From positions 38,580 to 102,579 of the forward strand of contig NZ_KB890434.1 of assembly GCF_000373105.1 (NCBI RefSeq): a stretch of DNA of 64,000 nt, given 5' to 3'. Origin of the DNA: Neolewinella persica DSM 23188. Lineage in GTDB: Bacteria; Bacteroidota; Bacteroidia; Chitinophagales; Saprospiraceae. Each line of letters begins with the position of its first letter. The first letter of the stretch is position 1. Made by a program: the position numbers and the translations under genes. This document shows, piece after piece, positions 49,706-58,696 of this stretch. The notes under the pieces are model-generated. The model was not told the origin of the DNA. It was given only the letters and a program-made list of their open reading frames with translations, and ran no database searches.

Positions 49706-50050
49706 TTACTGATCGTAAGTCGTAACTACTCCGTCACTCCAGAGGTCTTCTAACTCGTAAAACTTACGGGTTTCCGGGTAAAAAACGTGTACGACCACGT
49801 CGAAATAGTCCAGACAAATCCAATTTGCATGCCGCCCGCCGGTAACGGTTTTGGGCACTTCATTGAGTTCTACCTTCATGCGCTTCTGTACCTGTCCGGC
49901 AATGGATGATACTTGAGTAGTGGAGTCTCCTTCGCAGACGAAAAAGAACTCAGCCGGCCGGTCGTGCAGGTGGCGCAAGTCGATGCGGACAATGTTTTTA
50001 CCTTTGATGTCCCGGATGCTATCGAGGATAAGTTCCAGCCTCTCCTCCAT
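49706..50050 (-). CDS. rsfS: Ribosomal silencing factor RsfS
   Basis: RsfS binds ribosomal protein uL14 and blocks subunit joining in starvation. The product is 114 residues from the ATG at 50050: LDSIRDIKGKNIVRIDLRHLHDRPAEFFFVCEGDSTTQVSSIAGQV, then the Trp/Asp-rich WICLDYFDVVVHVFYPETRKFYELEDLW. In-frame coding continues upstream (NTSVTTAPANLSTQ) to non-ATG codons only (CTG, ATT), so the true start may lie further upstream on an unusual codon. It is divergent from birA and followed by ftsH. Confidence 0.9.
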   Translation of the reverse strand: MEERLELILDSIRDIKGKNIVRIDLRHLHDRPAEFFFVCEGDSTTQVSSIAGQVQKRMKVELNEVPKTVTGGRHANWICLDYFDVVVHVFYPETRKFYELEDLWSDGVVTTYDQ

Positions 50051-50161
50051 TTGAGTAGAGAGATTAGCGGGGGCAGTGGTTACAGACGTGTTCAGAATAA
50101 TTGATTTTTCTTATTAAAGGTAGCAAAAACCGTACCTCTTTAGAACGAACTAAACCCTCTT

Positions 50162-50995
50162 TTGGGTCATTCGATACCGGTATTATCTTCAAATCAAGAC
50201 AATAGGACGACATTGCCCCTTATAAACACTACACTTTTTCCTAAAGTTGCCCGCCACTACGGCGAAACAGACGGTACGAATGCTGAGGCAATGCGGGCCA
50301 TCTCCGGTTCGGAGCCCCCCACAGCCGGTGCAGTGTACCGGGCCGATGAGCAAACTGCGGGTAGAGGGCAGGGAACAAACCGATGGCATTCTACCCCGGG
50401 TGACAACCTGACGTTTAGCATGGTGGTATACCCTGACCATTTGGCGGTAGACCGGATTTTTGCCCTGACACAACTGTCCGGCTTGGCAGTAGCAGAAACG
50501 GTGGCCCACTTTTTAAGCCCGGGGCTCGCCGCAACCGTTCGCCTTAAATGGCCCAACGATGTTTACGTCGGAGACCAGAAAATAGCCGGTATCCTGGTGC
50601 AGAACGGCCTGCGTGGCAGCAGCGTTTCCTGGTCAGTCATTGGCATCGGTTTGAACGTAAATGAAGCGGACTTTCCGGAGGAATTGTCGGATAAAGCCAC
50701 TTCTCTTGCTCAGCTTTCCAGTACCCTCTTTTCCACCGATGAAGTTTTGAACTTTCTGCTGGCTCGGTTGGCCCAAAATTATCAGCTGTCTGATCCCCGG
50801 CGATTGAAGGAGCTCGGCCACCGCTATCAGGGCTTGCTCTATCGTCACAACCTGCCTGGCCGTTATCAGGAAGTTGAAACTGGTACATACTTCTTCGCCG
50901 TTTTACGGGGTGTGAATGAAATTGGCCAGCTACGACTGGAGCTGGCGGAGGGGGGAGAACGGATGTTTTCTTTACGGGAAGTTAGGTTTGTTTAA
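50162..50995 (+). CDS. birA: Biotin--[acetyl-CoA-carboxylase] ligase
   Basis: BirA attaches biotin to the carboxyl-carrier subunit of acetyl-CoA carboxylase. The 277-residue frame has the catalytic motif ADEQTAGRGQGTNRWHS, the segment LKWPNDVYVGDQKIAGILVQN, and a C-terminal SH3-like domain (from about residue 230). The N-terminal DNA-binding domain of the E. coli type is absent, so it is a monofunctional ligase. There is no ATG near the 5' end: TTG at 50162 or TTG at 50213 are candidate starts. Its 3' end overlaps the convergent IF-1-like gene by 14 bp. Confidence 0.92.
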   Translation: MGHSIPVLSSNQDNRTTLPLINTTLFPKVARHYGETDGTNAEAMRAISGSEPPTAGAVYRADEQTAGRGQGTNRWHSTPGDNLTFSMVVYPDHLAVDRIFALTQLSGLAVAETVAHFLSPGLAATVRLKWPNDVYVGDQKIAGILVQNGLRGSSVSWSVIGIGLNVNEADFPEELSDKATSLAQLSSTLFSTDEVLNFLLARLAQNYQLSDPRRLKELGHRYQGLLYRHNLPGRYQEVETGTYFFAVLRGVNEIGQLRLELAEGGERMFSLREVRFV

Positions 50996-51317
50996 CTCGT
51001 TTAACCAATGTGTAGTCATTGGTATAAGGTCCGAATTTAGCCTCGTATCGTTTCCGGACATCCAGATAACTGCCAAATACACTCTGATTTCCTTTAAGTG
51101 AAGTTTTGGTAATGATTCTTCCCCTGAAAACGTCATGGGGAGACATCTGGATGATACATTCGTCTTCTAGTTGAAGGTATGGGGAAGCAACCATTCGCAT
51201 TCTTCCCAAGACAGAGACTCGTACTTCCGAACCATCAAATACATCTTCTGCCAGGTACAAGTCATTTCCCAGGTGCCTGGTGATTCTTACGATTGCAACA
51301 ATAAAGTTCTGCTCCAT
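50982..51317 (-). CDS. IF-1-like S1/OB-fold protein with C-terminal extension
   Basis: A 111-residue protein from the ATG at 51317. Residues about 5-75 align by eye with translation initiation factor IF-1: the strand pattern FIVAIVRITRHLGNDLYLAEDVFDGSEVRVSVLGRMRM matches the IF-1 core with its G-K/R-MR motif. It is followed by LEDECIIQMSPHDVFRGRII, matching the IF-1 end (SPYDLxxGRI). A charged tail of about 35 residues is extra. The genuine infA is usually in the ribosomal operon, so this is probably a paralogue. An earlier in-frame start would translate a repeat and is rejected. Confidence 0.7.
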   Translation of the reverse strand: MEQNFIVAIVRITRHLGNDLYLAEDVFDGSEVRVSVLGRMRMVASPYLQLEDECIIQMSPHDVFRGRIITKTSLKGNQSVFGSYLDVRKRYEAKFGPYTNDYTLVKRVKQT

Positions 51318-51342
51318 GACTGCTTCTCTTTTATCATTCCTT

Positions 51343-51359
51343 GCACCTGCGGCCCCGCC
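51343..51359 (+). repeat. GCACCTGCG-family dispersed motif, copy 15
   Basis: GCACCTGCGGCCCCGCC, intergenic, preceded by ATTCCTT and followed by a TAGTCTTG, TAGTTCGG, TAGTCGG, TAGTCTGG array (51367-51397). Confidence 0.88.
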
Positions 51360-51366
51360 CCAATAA

Positions 51367-51397
51367 GTAGTCTTGTAGTTCGGTAGTCGGTAGTCTG
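51367..51397. repeat. TAGT array upstream of the IF-1-like gene
   Basis: TAGTCTTG, TAGTTCGG, TAGTCGG (7 nt), TAGTCTGG. It lies between the divergent start of the IF-1-like gene and the S9 peptidase stop codon, next to GCACCTGCG copy 15. Confidence 0.75.
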
Positions 51398-51470
51398 GTA
51401 GAGCTACCACAAGTGCCATTAGCTGCGCTTTGCACACTCACCCATCACATGCGATAGTTCTACAAGTTTA

Positions 51471-54221
51471 TCAATCTAAGCCCTTTGCCCTTTCAATAGG
51501 CTTGACCCCTTCCGCCATCCACATGGGCATCGGTTCTCCCATCAAATAATGATCAAAGAAGGCAGCCATGCGTGTCTGGAAATCGGCCCGATTTGCAGTT
51601 TTCAGTGGCCAGTGCGGCTCGCCCCGGTAATTGAGCATCCAGGCAGGTTTACCCAATCGGCGTAAAGCAGTAAACCACTCAATGCCCTGCTCCCACGGCA
51701 CCGCACTGTCGTGATCGTTGTGCAGGATCAGCAGCGGTGTATTGATCTTGTCGGTAGTGAACAGCGGGCTGTTTTCGTAATATCGCTGGAAGTGACTCCA
51801 CGGCGTGCCGCCGATGCGACTCTGCGTATGCTCATACTGAAACTGCCGGCTTCGCCCCGAGCCCCAGCGAATACCGCCATAGGCAGAAAACATGTTGACC
51901 ACCGGTGCGCCAGACTCGACGGCGGCGAACAGGTCGGTCTTCGTCACCAGATAGGCTGCCTGGTAACCACCCCAACTATGTCCCTGCATCCCAATTCGCT
52001 CTTTGTCGATGAACCCTTCCGCCAGTAGGCTGGTCAAACCACTCATCACACAGTCGTAGGCACTTTCGCCAGGGTACCCAATACGGTAAACCACGTCCGG
52101 ATTGAAAATAACGTAGCCCTTGCTGACGTAGTGGCTGTAGTTGATGCTACTCCGCCCCACTAAGGGTGTCTGGTGGCGGTAGACCCGCTCGCTGCTCCGC
52201 TCGTAGTAGTTGACCATCAGCGGGTATTTCTTGTTTGGGTCGAAATTGTCTGGTTTTACCAACTGGCCCTTAAGGGTACGGCCCTGCAGATCGGTCCATT
52301 CATAGGTTTCATTGGTGCCCCAGGCGAAGTCTTTTTGTTGAGGGTTGGCCTGAGATATCCTGGTTCCTTCTTTAGCCATGTCGCCGGTCAGTCGCAGATC
52401 AGGGAATTCCCTGAAGTCGGATCGGGTATAGAGGTACTGTTCGGCCGACCGTGCTTTGGCGAAATCGCCGAAATTCTTCGGGCCGGAACGTAAACTGGTG
52501 AAGCTGCCGTCGGTCAGCTTCAACCAACCGTAACCTTCATGGTAAGTGTCTTGGTGAAACGTGGCGGCCAATACCTTTTCCGAGGGATCGATGAACCGAT
52601 TTTCCGGATCGAGATCCTGAAGGAAGTAGCGAATGTTCTTCTCCCGGCCTTTTGTTAGTCGAACCGGTTTTTCTTTCCCGGCGGGGTCCAGTTGCCAGAG
52701 GTCGTAACGATCAGCTACTAAGAACTTGTTGCCGCCGGACAGCGTGCCCTGGTAACCATAGCTGCTGGGGTGCATCGGCCGGTCGTTGATCTCGTCGTAG
52801 AAAACGCCGGTGGCGTTGGTGGTCAATACGTGCGCCTGGCCATTGGCGGCATCAAAACTGTTCCAGGTGGTGTCTGTCTGGTTGTACCAAACCAGGTATT
52901 TACCGCCTTCGAGCCAGCGGGCGGGGGTGACTTGGCCGTCGAGCATTGCTTTGCGTTCGCCCGTGCGCAGATCCACTACGGTGGTATTCCGGGCGCCGGG
53001 CCCGCCTTCCCACATAGTCTCTTTGGAGTAGGGACGATCGTCATAGACCATTACATAGTGGCCGGTGAGGTCGTTGGGTTGGTAATCGTAAGGCCGATCC
53101 GGGGTGCCGAGTTGCAGGAAACTGTTGGCTTTGGTCCGGTAAACGGCCAGGAAGGTGCGTTTCTCTTCCGCTCTAAGGCGGAGGTTTTCCTCGGTGTACA
53201 TCCGGTCGTCATCGGTCGTCCAAATTTCGACGTCGGCAATTTCTTCGTCGAGTAGATTAGTGTCACGCTCCGGCCGGCGCGGCGTAGTACCGAAGAAGAG
53301 GTAGTCGCCGTTGTCGCTGAACTCCGGAGTGCGGTCGTCAGAGATGCGGCTGCCTTGCGGCATCCAGTCGAGGGCCTCGCCCGTCAGCTTTTCTGCCGTG
53401 CGGTCATCGCCCTGCCAGTGGTGAAGGTGGAAGGGCTTTTGAGCGTCCTTCGCCTCTTTATTAGCGGTGAGGAAGGCGGCTTGGCTGCCGTCGTTGCTCA
53501 GTGCCAGGGCAGTGTAGTCGCCCTCATCGCTGCTGAGGGTTTGCCACTGTAGATCGTCGGCAAGGCGTAGAATACCGGCTTTCCAGGAGCTGTCCTTGGC
53601 GGTTTGGTGCGCCAGCACTACGGCGGCGTCACGAGCCAGGAGGAAGGATTTTACGCCTTCGAGGTAGAAGCTGTCCGGGGTGCTGAACGACCGCACCAGC
53701 AGTCGGTGCGCATCTTTGTCCAGTCCTTTTTGCAGGCTGTCGGGTAGGGTAGAGTCGGTCGTATAGGCGTAACGACCACTCCAGCGTTCTCCGGTTTTGA
53801 AGTCATAGACCCGGGGAATGATGCGGGGCTCCGGTTCGGTCAGGTGCCATACCAGTAGGCTGTCCATTTTGGCCAGTTTGTCCTTGGCTTTCTTTTTTTC
53901 GGAGAGTTTTAGTGCTTTCACGGTAGCCATGCCTGGCTTGAGCAGACCGATCAGGTGTTGACCATCGTAACTTAGTCGGGCGCGGTGTAGCCGGGGAAAC
54001 CGGCGTTCGGTTTTCGTCTTGCCGTCATAGACTACGGCAATGGGGTCGCCAACGTCTTTTGTCAGGGTGTAAAGGACAAACCTGCCATCGGCACCGATCT
54101 CTTCATCGTCGATCACGTTCCAGGTCTGCATGTCTGGAATGGTGATGGCTTTTTGGGCGCGGCCGCTGGTGCAGAGGAGGGTTAGGAGGAGCAGGGTGGG
54201 GAGGAAGTGGTGGAATCGCAT
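51471..54221 (-). CDS. S9 family peptidase (prolyl oligopeptidase / DPP-like)
   Basis: A 916-residue exported serine peptidase. The signal peptide (FLPTLLLLTLLCTSGRAQ) is followed by a beta-propeller-like region (about 30-640). The C-terminal alpha/beta-hydrolase domain has the nucleophile in MQGHSWGGYQAAYLV (G-x-S-x-G), Asp in LILHNDHDSAVPWEQG and His in YRGEPHWPLK. It should cleave peptides in the periplasm or at the surface. The signal-peptide codons contain a near copy of the GCACCTGCG motif with one mismatch (54156-54173). It is divergent from the gluconokinase gene. Confidence 0.9.
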   Translation of the reverse strand: MRFHHFLPTLLLLTLLCTSGRAQKAITIPDMQTWNVIDDEEIGADGRFVLYTLTKDVGDPIAVVYDGKTKTERRFPRLHRARLSYDGQHLIGLLKPGMATVKALKLSEKKKAKDKLAKMDSLLVWHLTEPEPRIIPRVYDFKTGERWSGRYAYTTDSTLPDSLQKGLDKDAHRLLVRSFSTPDSFYLEGVKSFLLARDAAVVLAHQTAKDSSWKAGILRLADDLQWQTLSSDEGDYTALALSNDGSQAAFLTANKEAKDAQKPFHLHHWQGDDRTAEKLTGEALDWMPQGSRISDDRTPEFSDNGDYLFFGTTPRRPERDTNLLDEEIADVEIWTTDDDRMYTEENLRLRAEEKRTFLAVYRTKANSFLQLGTPDRPYDYQPNDLTGHYVMVYDDRPYSKETMWEGGPGARNTTVVDLRTGERKAMLDGQVTPARWLEGGKYLVWYNQTDTTWNSFDAANGQAHVLTTNATGVFYDEINDRPMHPSSYGYQGTLSGGNKFLVADRYDLWQLDPAGKEKPVRLTKGREKNIRYFLQDLDPENRFIDPSEKVLAATFHQDTYHEGYGWLKLTDGSFTSLRSGPKNFGDFAKARSAEQYLYTRSDFREFPDLRLTGDMAKEGTRISQANPQQKDFAWGTNETYEWTDLQGRTLKGQLVKPDNFDPNKKYPLMVNYYERSSERVYRHQTPLVGRSSINYSHYVSKGYVIFNPDVVYRIGYPGESAYDCVMSGLTSLLAEGFIDKERIGMQGHSWGGYQAAYLVTKTDLFAAVESGAPVVNMFSAYGGIRWGSGRSRQFQYEHTQSRIGGTPWSHFQRYYENSPLFTTDKINTPLLILHNDHDSAVPWEQGIEWFTALRRLGKPAWMLNYRGEPHWPLKTANRADFQTRMAAFFDHYLMGEPMPMWMAEGVKPIERAKGLD

Positions 54222-54363
54222 GGTGGGGGGCTTGTTGGAGCCGAAAGCTACGGTATTTGGCGCGAATGAAGGGTAGCGCCTTGTTGACGGGACTACTCCC
54301 TAGTCGGAAGACGAACTTTCGTCCGGCTACGCCAGGCCAAAAGAATTCGGCTGACGACTTTAG

Positions 54364-54371
54364 TACCTTAG
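54364..54371 (+). promoter_or_regulatory. TAnnTTTG-like box of the gluconokinase gene
   Basis: TACCTTAG (7 of 8 match), ending 5 nt before the ATG at 54377, consistent with a leaderless start. Confidence 0.5.
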
Positions 54372-54376
54372 CCCCC

Positions 54377-55735
54377 ATGACCCCCTACCACATCGGCCTG
54401 GACGTAGGCACCACCGCCACCAAAGCCTGCGCCTTCAATGCTTCCGGCGAAATGATCGGCATTGCCGAACGGGAGTACGAATTGCTTCACCCGGAACCGG
54501 GCGCTGCCATTCAGCGGCCTGTGGAAGTGCTCAGGGCCGCCGGGGAAGCACTGGCCGAACTGGTTGAATCTACCGATGGCCAGCCGGCCGGCGTCGGCCT
54601 GAGCTGCCCGATGCACAGCCTCATTTTATGTGATGAGAATGAAGTGCCGCTGGACCATGTCATCACCTGGGCCGATACCCGTGCGCAGGCAGTGATGGAC
54701 GAGATCAGCCAGGAAGACCGCAGGGAGTTACACCGGATTACCGGTACGCCCGTCCATCCGATGTCTCCGTTAGTGAAGCTGCGTTGGCTGCTGCGGGAAG
54801 ACCCCGCACTGAAAGACAAGGCAGCGTACTGTTATGACCTTAAATCTTTCCTGACGAAATCCTGGACAAAAAAGGCGGCGCTGGATGAGCAGCTCGCCTC
54901 CGCCACCGGGATGTACGACAATAGAAAGGGGGAATGGTCGGAACTGGCACTAACCATCGCCTCAGGAGAGGCGAAGAATGGATTTCCCTTTGAGTTACCA
55001 CCAGTACTCCCCGCCAACCACGAACTAAAATGGGATAAGGAAGTGGCCGAACGCCTCGGCCTTACCGGCGTTCCGCTCTTCCTCGGAGGTTCCGACGGCG
55101 TACTGGCCAACGTGGGCAGCGGGATCATGGAACCGGGAGACGTGGCGCTGAGTATCGGTACCAGCGGTGCCGTCCGCACCACCCACGGCAGCGCAGAGGT
55201 TGACCCTAAATACGGTCTATTTAACTACAAGATGAAGGACGGCCTGTACGTCATTGGTGGCCCCACTAATAACGGCGCCAAGGTGCTGGAATATTGGCAA
55301 GGACTCCTCTCCGGGCATTACGCCAACGTGGGCGAACTGATCGATGGTGCCTTTACCGTCGATCCGGAAGATTGCCCCACCTTCTCCCCCTGGCTCTATG
55401 GCGAGCGCGCGCCTCTGTGGGATGCCGCTGCTGCGGCAGGTTTAGAAGGCCTGCGTGGCCATCACGGCCCAGCTCACATCGCCCGTGCCGTTTTGGAAGG
55501 GGTAACCGGAAACATCGTCAACATCCTCCGGAAGCTGGAAGAAGTCGTAGGCCCCGCCAATCGGATCCTGGCCAGTGGCGGCTTTACGAAGTCGCCGGAA
55601 TGGGTAGCACTGGTCGCCGTCCGTTCCGGCCGGAAGGTGGAGGTGGCTGATGCGGCGCAGGCTTCCGCTTACGGCGCCGCCCTGGTTGCCATCAACGCCC
55701 AAACGGACCTCGAAGCGTCGCGTAGCGACCTTTGA
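54377..55735 (+). CDS. gntK: FGGY family carbohydrate kinase, probable gluconokinase
   Basis: A 452-residue sugar kinase of the FGGY family from the ATG at 54377. The N-terminal ATP-binding domain starts YHIGLDVGTTATKACAFN. ITWADTRAQAVMDEI and TGTPVHPMSPLVKLRWLL resemble gluconate kinases, as does CYDLKSFLTKSW. The C-terminal domain has LASGGFTKSPEWVALVA. The exact sugar is inferred from motif similarity. The last codons form a 5-bp mini-hairpin with a GTA loop (55717-55729). No gluconate transporter or 6-phosphogluconate dehydrogenase gene is adjacent. Confidence 0.8.
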   Translation: MTPYHIGLDVGTTATKACAFNASGEMIGIAEREYELLHPEPGAAIQRPVEVLRAAGEALAELVESTDGQPAGVGLSCPMHSLILCDENEVPLDHVITWADTRAQAVMDEISQEDRRELHRITGTPVHPMSPLVKLRWLLREDPALKDKAAYCYDLKSFLTKSWTKKAALDEQLASATGMYDNRKGEWSELALTIASGEAKNGFPFELPPVLPANHELKWDKEVAERLGLTGVPLFLGGSDGVLANVGSGIMEPGDVALSIGTSGAVRTTHGSAEVDPKYGLFNYKMKDGLYVIGGPTNNGAKVLEYWQGLLSGHYANVGELIDGAFTVDPEDCPTFSPWLYGERAPLWDAAAAAGLEGLRGHHGPAHIARAVLEGVTGNIVNILRKLEEVVGPANRILASGGFTKSPEWVALVAVRSGRKVEVADAAQASAYGAALVAINAQTDLEASRSDL

Positions 55736-55778
55736 GCGTCCGTTCGCGCATCCACCTTCGCCCGCTCCCCCTTTGCTT

Positions 55779-56750
55779 TCAAATTCCGAAGCCCGCACCC
55801 GCGCCCGCGCCCAAAATCGACATCAGCCAGTAAGCAAACGGCGGCACCAATAACAAGCCATTCACCACTATGGCATACCAGTTCTCGTCCTGCTTGCGGT
55901 AAGTCAGGTAGGTTATTGGTAAAAGGGCCAGATAAGCAAGCCCCAGAGATATGCCCAGATTAGAAGGGTAGATGCATCCGTCCCATAGGTTTTGAGCCAT
56001 CAGAATACAAAAGATCAGTGCGCCATAGACCAGGACCTTGTGCAACCTTGGTCGTTCATTCGCCATGGTTCGAACGCCCTGTGACCGATCAAGAACCACG
56101 TCTCGTAGATCGAATAACATCGCCGCGGCACCGGTGAATAATAGGCGAATGAGACATTCAACATAAAAATTCTGCGCCGTCATTGTTGGAGGAAGACATG
56201 AAAAAGGGGTGATCAAGCCGAGTAAGTCATTCTCTGATTCCGGTACTATAAAAGCGCTAGCAGCAGTGTTGATCACCATAACCGGTAAGACGACGGTCAT
56301 GATCGTCCACGCAACGGCAACCCACACAACTTTTAGGTAGGGCAGGTCCCGTAGTCGCCGCCAGCCAGGCAGCGGCGGCGTTAGATAGAAAACTGTGAGC
56401 GGGACGGCGGCTAAGAGGCACCACCAAATTGCCTTAAGGAAGGTAAAACTAAGGAGAATCGCCAAGGCTATGGACAGGCCGCCTATCCATAGACTCGTTT
56501 TTGGGGCTTCGGCGACAAGTTCATATCGCCGGCTCTGCGGTCGGATGCCGGCACGTTGGAAACTTAAGTAACGATGTAAGGTGTAAACGCCGAGCGTAGC
56601 TAAGAAAATAAAGGAAAGAACGGGCCATTCACTAACGCAGGTTTGATTGCCATACACAAGCCGAAGGCTCAACCAAGACAAGCCCGTAGCCGCCAGCGCA
56701 ATCCAGACGTGCCCGTAGAATACCCAATTGAAAAGGCGGTTAGCGGTCAT
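55779..56750 (-). CDS. UbiA-like integral membrane protein
   Basis: A 323-residue membrane protein with about eight to nine hydrophobic segments. The segment LRDLPYLKVVWVAVAWTIMTVVLPV and the acidic site MLFDLRDVVLDRSQGVRTMA, with the spaced Asp residues of UbiA-type prenyltransferases, suggest this superfamily. The first Asp-rich motif of true prenyltransferases is not obvious, so the activity is uncertain. The C-terminus ends in a short Gly-Ala repeat (LGAGAGAGFGI). It is divergent from the VWA gene. Confidence 0.6.
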   Translation of the reverse strand: MTANRLFNWVFYGHVWIALAATGLSWLSLRLVYGNQTCVSEWPVLSFIFLATLGVYTLHRYLSFQRAGIRPQSRRYELVAEAPKTSLWIGGLSIALAILLSFTFLKAIWWCLLAAVPLTVFYLTPPLPGWRRLRDLPYLKVVWVAVAWTIMTVVLPVMVINTAASAFIVPESENDLLGLITPFSCLPPTMTAQNFYVECLIRLLFTGAAAMLFDLRDVVLDRSQGVRTMANERPRLHKVLVYGALIFCILMAQNLWDGCIYPSNLGISLGLAYLALLPITYLTYRKQDENWYAIVVNGLLLVPPFAYWLMSILGAGAGAGFGI

Positions 56751-56866
56751 AAGGAGGTGCCCGGACGGTGAAACGGTGTGGGTTACTTACGTCCCGTACC
56801 CCAAAAAGTTTGGCAAGGTTTGTGTATTTCAGTGGTAAGCTACATCCATGGTCTAAAATCCAAACC

Positions 56867-58660
56867 ATGAAACTCCTGTTTTCCCTTTTATTCTCCCTTC
56901 CCTTTTTCCTTCACGCCCAGTGCGTCACCGGTACGATCACTGATGCTGACGACGGTTCTCCATTGATCGGAGTTAGTATCCTTTGGGAAGGAACTACCCA
57001 GGGAACCGTTACCGATTTCGACGGAAAATTCAGCCTGTGTGTTTCCTCTCCTGATTCCGTGGTATTGGTGATGACTTATACCGGTTACGAAACGCTGGAA
57101 ACCCTGGTAGCCCCGGGCCAGAAAATAGGGATAGTAAAATTAGAATCTGGCAGCCAGTTACTGGAAGAGGTTGTCGTCACCGCATATGCCGTTCAGCGTA
57201 AAAAGGATGTGGCCCGGTCCGCAGCAATTTCCAGACCGGCCAACTATGGTGCCCGGTATCAAAACTCGCCCGCCTATGCACCGGAACCGACCCAGCAGGA
57301 ATCCTATAATAAAATTACCCGCAACGGATTTATTAAAACTAAAGAGCAAAACTTCTCCACAATTTCCACTGACGTGGACCGGGCCGCCTACGCCAACGTT
57401 CGCCGAATACTAAATGAAGGAAAAATCCCCCCGGCAGATGCCGTCCGCACAGAGGAATTAATTAATTATTTTAAATACCAGGATCCTGATCCCAAAACGA
57501 AAGACGGAATTGCATTGCGAACGGAGTTTATAACCTGCCCGTGGAACGAGCAAAACCAATTGCTTCGCGTAAGTGCCCGTACAATGCCCATCACAAATGA
57601 AGACTTACCGCCAGCTAATCTCGTCTTTTTACTGGACGTTTCCGGCAGTATGAGCAGTGCTAATAAATTGCCGTTGGTGAAGGAGAGCCTGAAAATGTTG
57701 ACCCAGAGTTTGCGCGCAGAGGATAAGGTTGCCATCGTGGTCTACGCCGGCGCAGCCGGCCTGGTATTACCACCTACTTCGGGTAAGGACCCGGCAACGA
57801 TCGTTGCCGCACTTGATAAGTTGAGCTCCGGTGGTTCCACTGCCGGCGGAGCCGGCATTCAGCTGGCCTATAACGTAGCCCGGAAGCATTTCGTCCAGGG
57901 CGGAAATAACCGTATTATTCTCGCCACCGACGGTGATTTCAACGTCGGTACCAGCAGCCAGGAAGGCTTGTTGAAACTTATCGAAAAAGAACGTGAAAGC
58001 GGCATCTATCTTACGGTTTTGGGCTTCGGAACCGGGAATTACCAGGAAGGAACGATGCAGGAATTAGCCGATCGCGGCAACGGTAACCATGGTTACATCG
58101 ATTCTCCGGCGGAGGCGAAAAAGATACTGGTCAGCGAGTTTGGTGGGACGATGTACACCGTCGCAAAAGACGTGAAGCTTCAGCTCGAATTCGATCCGGA
58201 AGTAGTCGCCGCTTACCGCCTCATCGGCTACGAAAACCGGCTGTTGGCCAAGGAGGACTTTGACGACGATACGAAGGACGCCGCCGAAATGGGGGCTGGC
58301 CATAACGTAACCGTTTTGTACGAAATAGTGCCGGCAGGAGAATATAAAGAAGCTAATTACTTAGGCTACCTCCGACTTCGGTATAAACCCAATACTGGCG
58401 GACCATCTAAAAAGGAATCTTATCCCGTTGCGGCCAACCACCATACCGATGCTACCGCCTCAAACGATATCCGTTGGGCCGCAGTGGTGGCGGAGTTCTC
58501 CATGCTTTTGACGGACAGTAAACATAAAGGATCGGCGAACTGGAAGCATTGCCTGGAAATGGCAAATAAATCTATTGGAAAGGATACTGAAGGGTATCGT
58601 TCGGAAATGATAACTTTGATTGGTAAGGCGGAGGCTGTTGCTAATGTGAAGAATAAGTAA
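56867..58660 (+). CDS. Exported VWA domain protein with carboxypeptidase-like N-terminus
   Basis: A 597-residue protein from the ATG at 56867. The signal peptide (LLFSLLFSLPFFLHAQ) is followed by a CarboxypepD_reg-like domain (about 18-100: ITDADDGSPLIGVSI, then VTDFDGKFSL). A short LLEEVVVTAYAVQRKKD segment resembles TonB-receptor N-termini. An YfbK-type region has FSTISTDVDRAAYANVRRILNEG. The VWA domain has the MIDAS motif LLDVSGSMSS (DxSxS), and a DUF3520-like C-terminus has NDIRWAAVVAEFSMLL. It probably binds partners in the periplasm or outer membrane. Confidence 0.87.
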   Translation: MKLLFSLLFSLPFFLHAQCVTGTITDADDGSPLIGVSILWEGTTQGTVTDFDGKFSLCVSSPDSVVLVMTYTGYETLETLVAPGQKIGIVKLESGSQLLEEVVVTAYAVQRKKDVARSAAISRPANYGARYQNSPAYAPEPTQQESYNKITRNGFIKTKEQNFSTISTDVDRAAYANVRRILNEGKIPPADAVRTEELINYFKYQDPDPKTKDGIALRTEFITCPWNEQNQLLRVSARTMPITNEDLPPANLVFLLDVSGSMSSANKLPLVKESLKMLTQSLRAEDKVAIVVYAGAAGLVLPPTSGKDPATIVAALDKLSSGGSTAGGAGIQLAYNVARKHFVQGGNNRIILATDGDFNVGTSSQEGLLKLIEKERESGIYLTVLGFGTGNYQEGTMQELADRGNGNHGYIDSPAEAKKILVSEFGGTMYTVAKDVKLQLEFDPEVVAAYRLIGYENRLLAKEDFDDDTKDAAEMGAGHNVTVLYEIVPAGEYKEANYLGYLRLRYKPNTGGPSKKESYPVAANHHTDATASNDIRWAAVVAEFSMLLTDSKHKGSANWKHCLEMANKSIGKDTEGYRSEMITLIGKAEAVANVKNK

Positions 58661-58696
58661 CTGATGGGAAATAGTTGGTTTTATACTCTATTGGGG

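Noticed and set aside
51318..51437. N-terminal extension of the IF-1-like protein
   Set aside because: The extra residues translate the GCACCTGCG motif and TAGT array; the IF-1 similarity begins at the ATG at 51317.
54156..54173. GGCGCGGCCGCTGGTGCA in the S9 peptidase signal sequence as a full copy
   Set aside because: One mismatch in the otherwise invariant core; kept as a near copy only and not counted among the sixteen.
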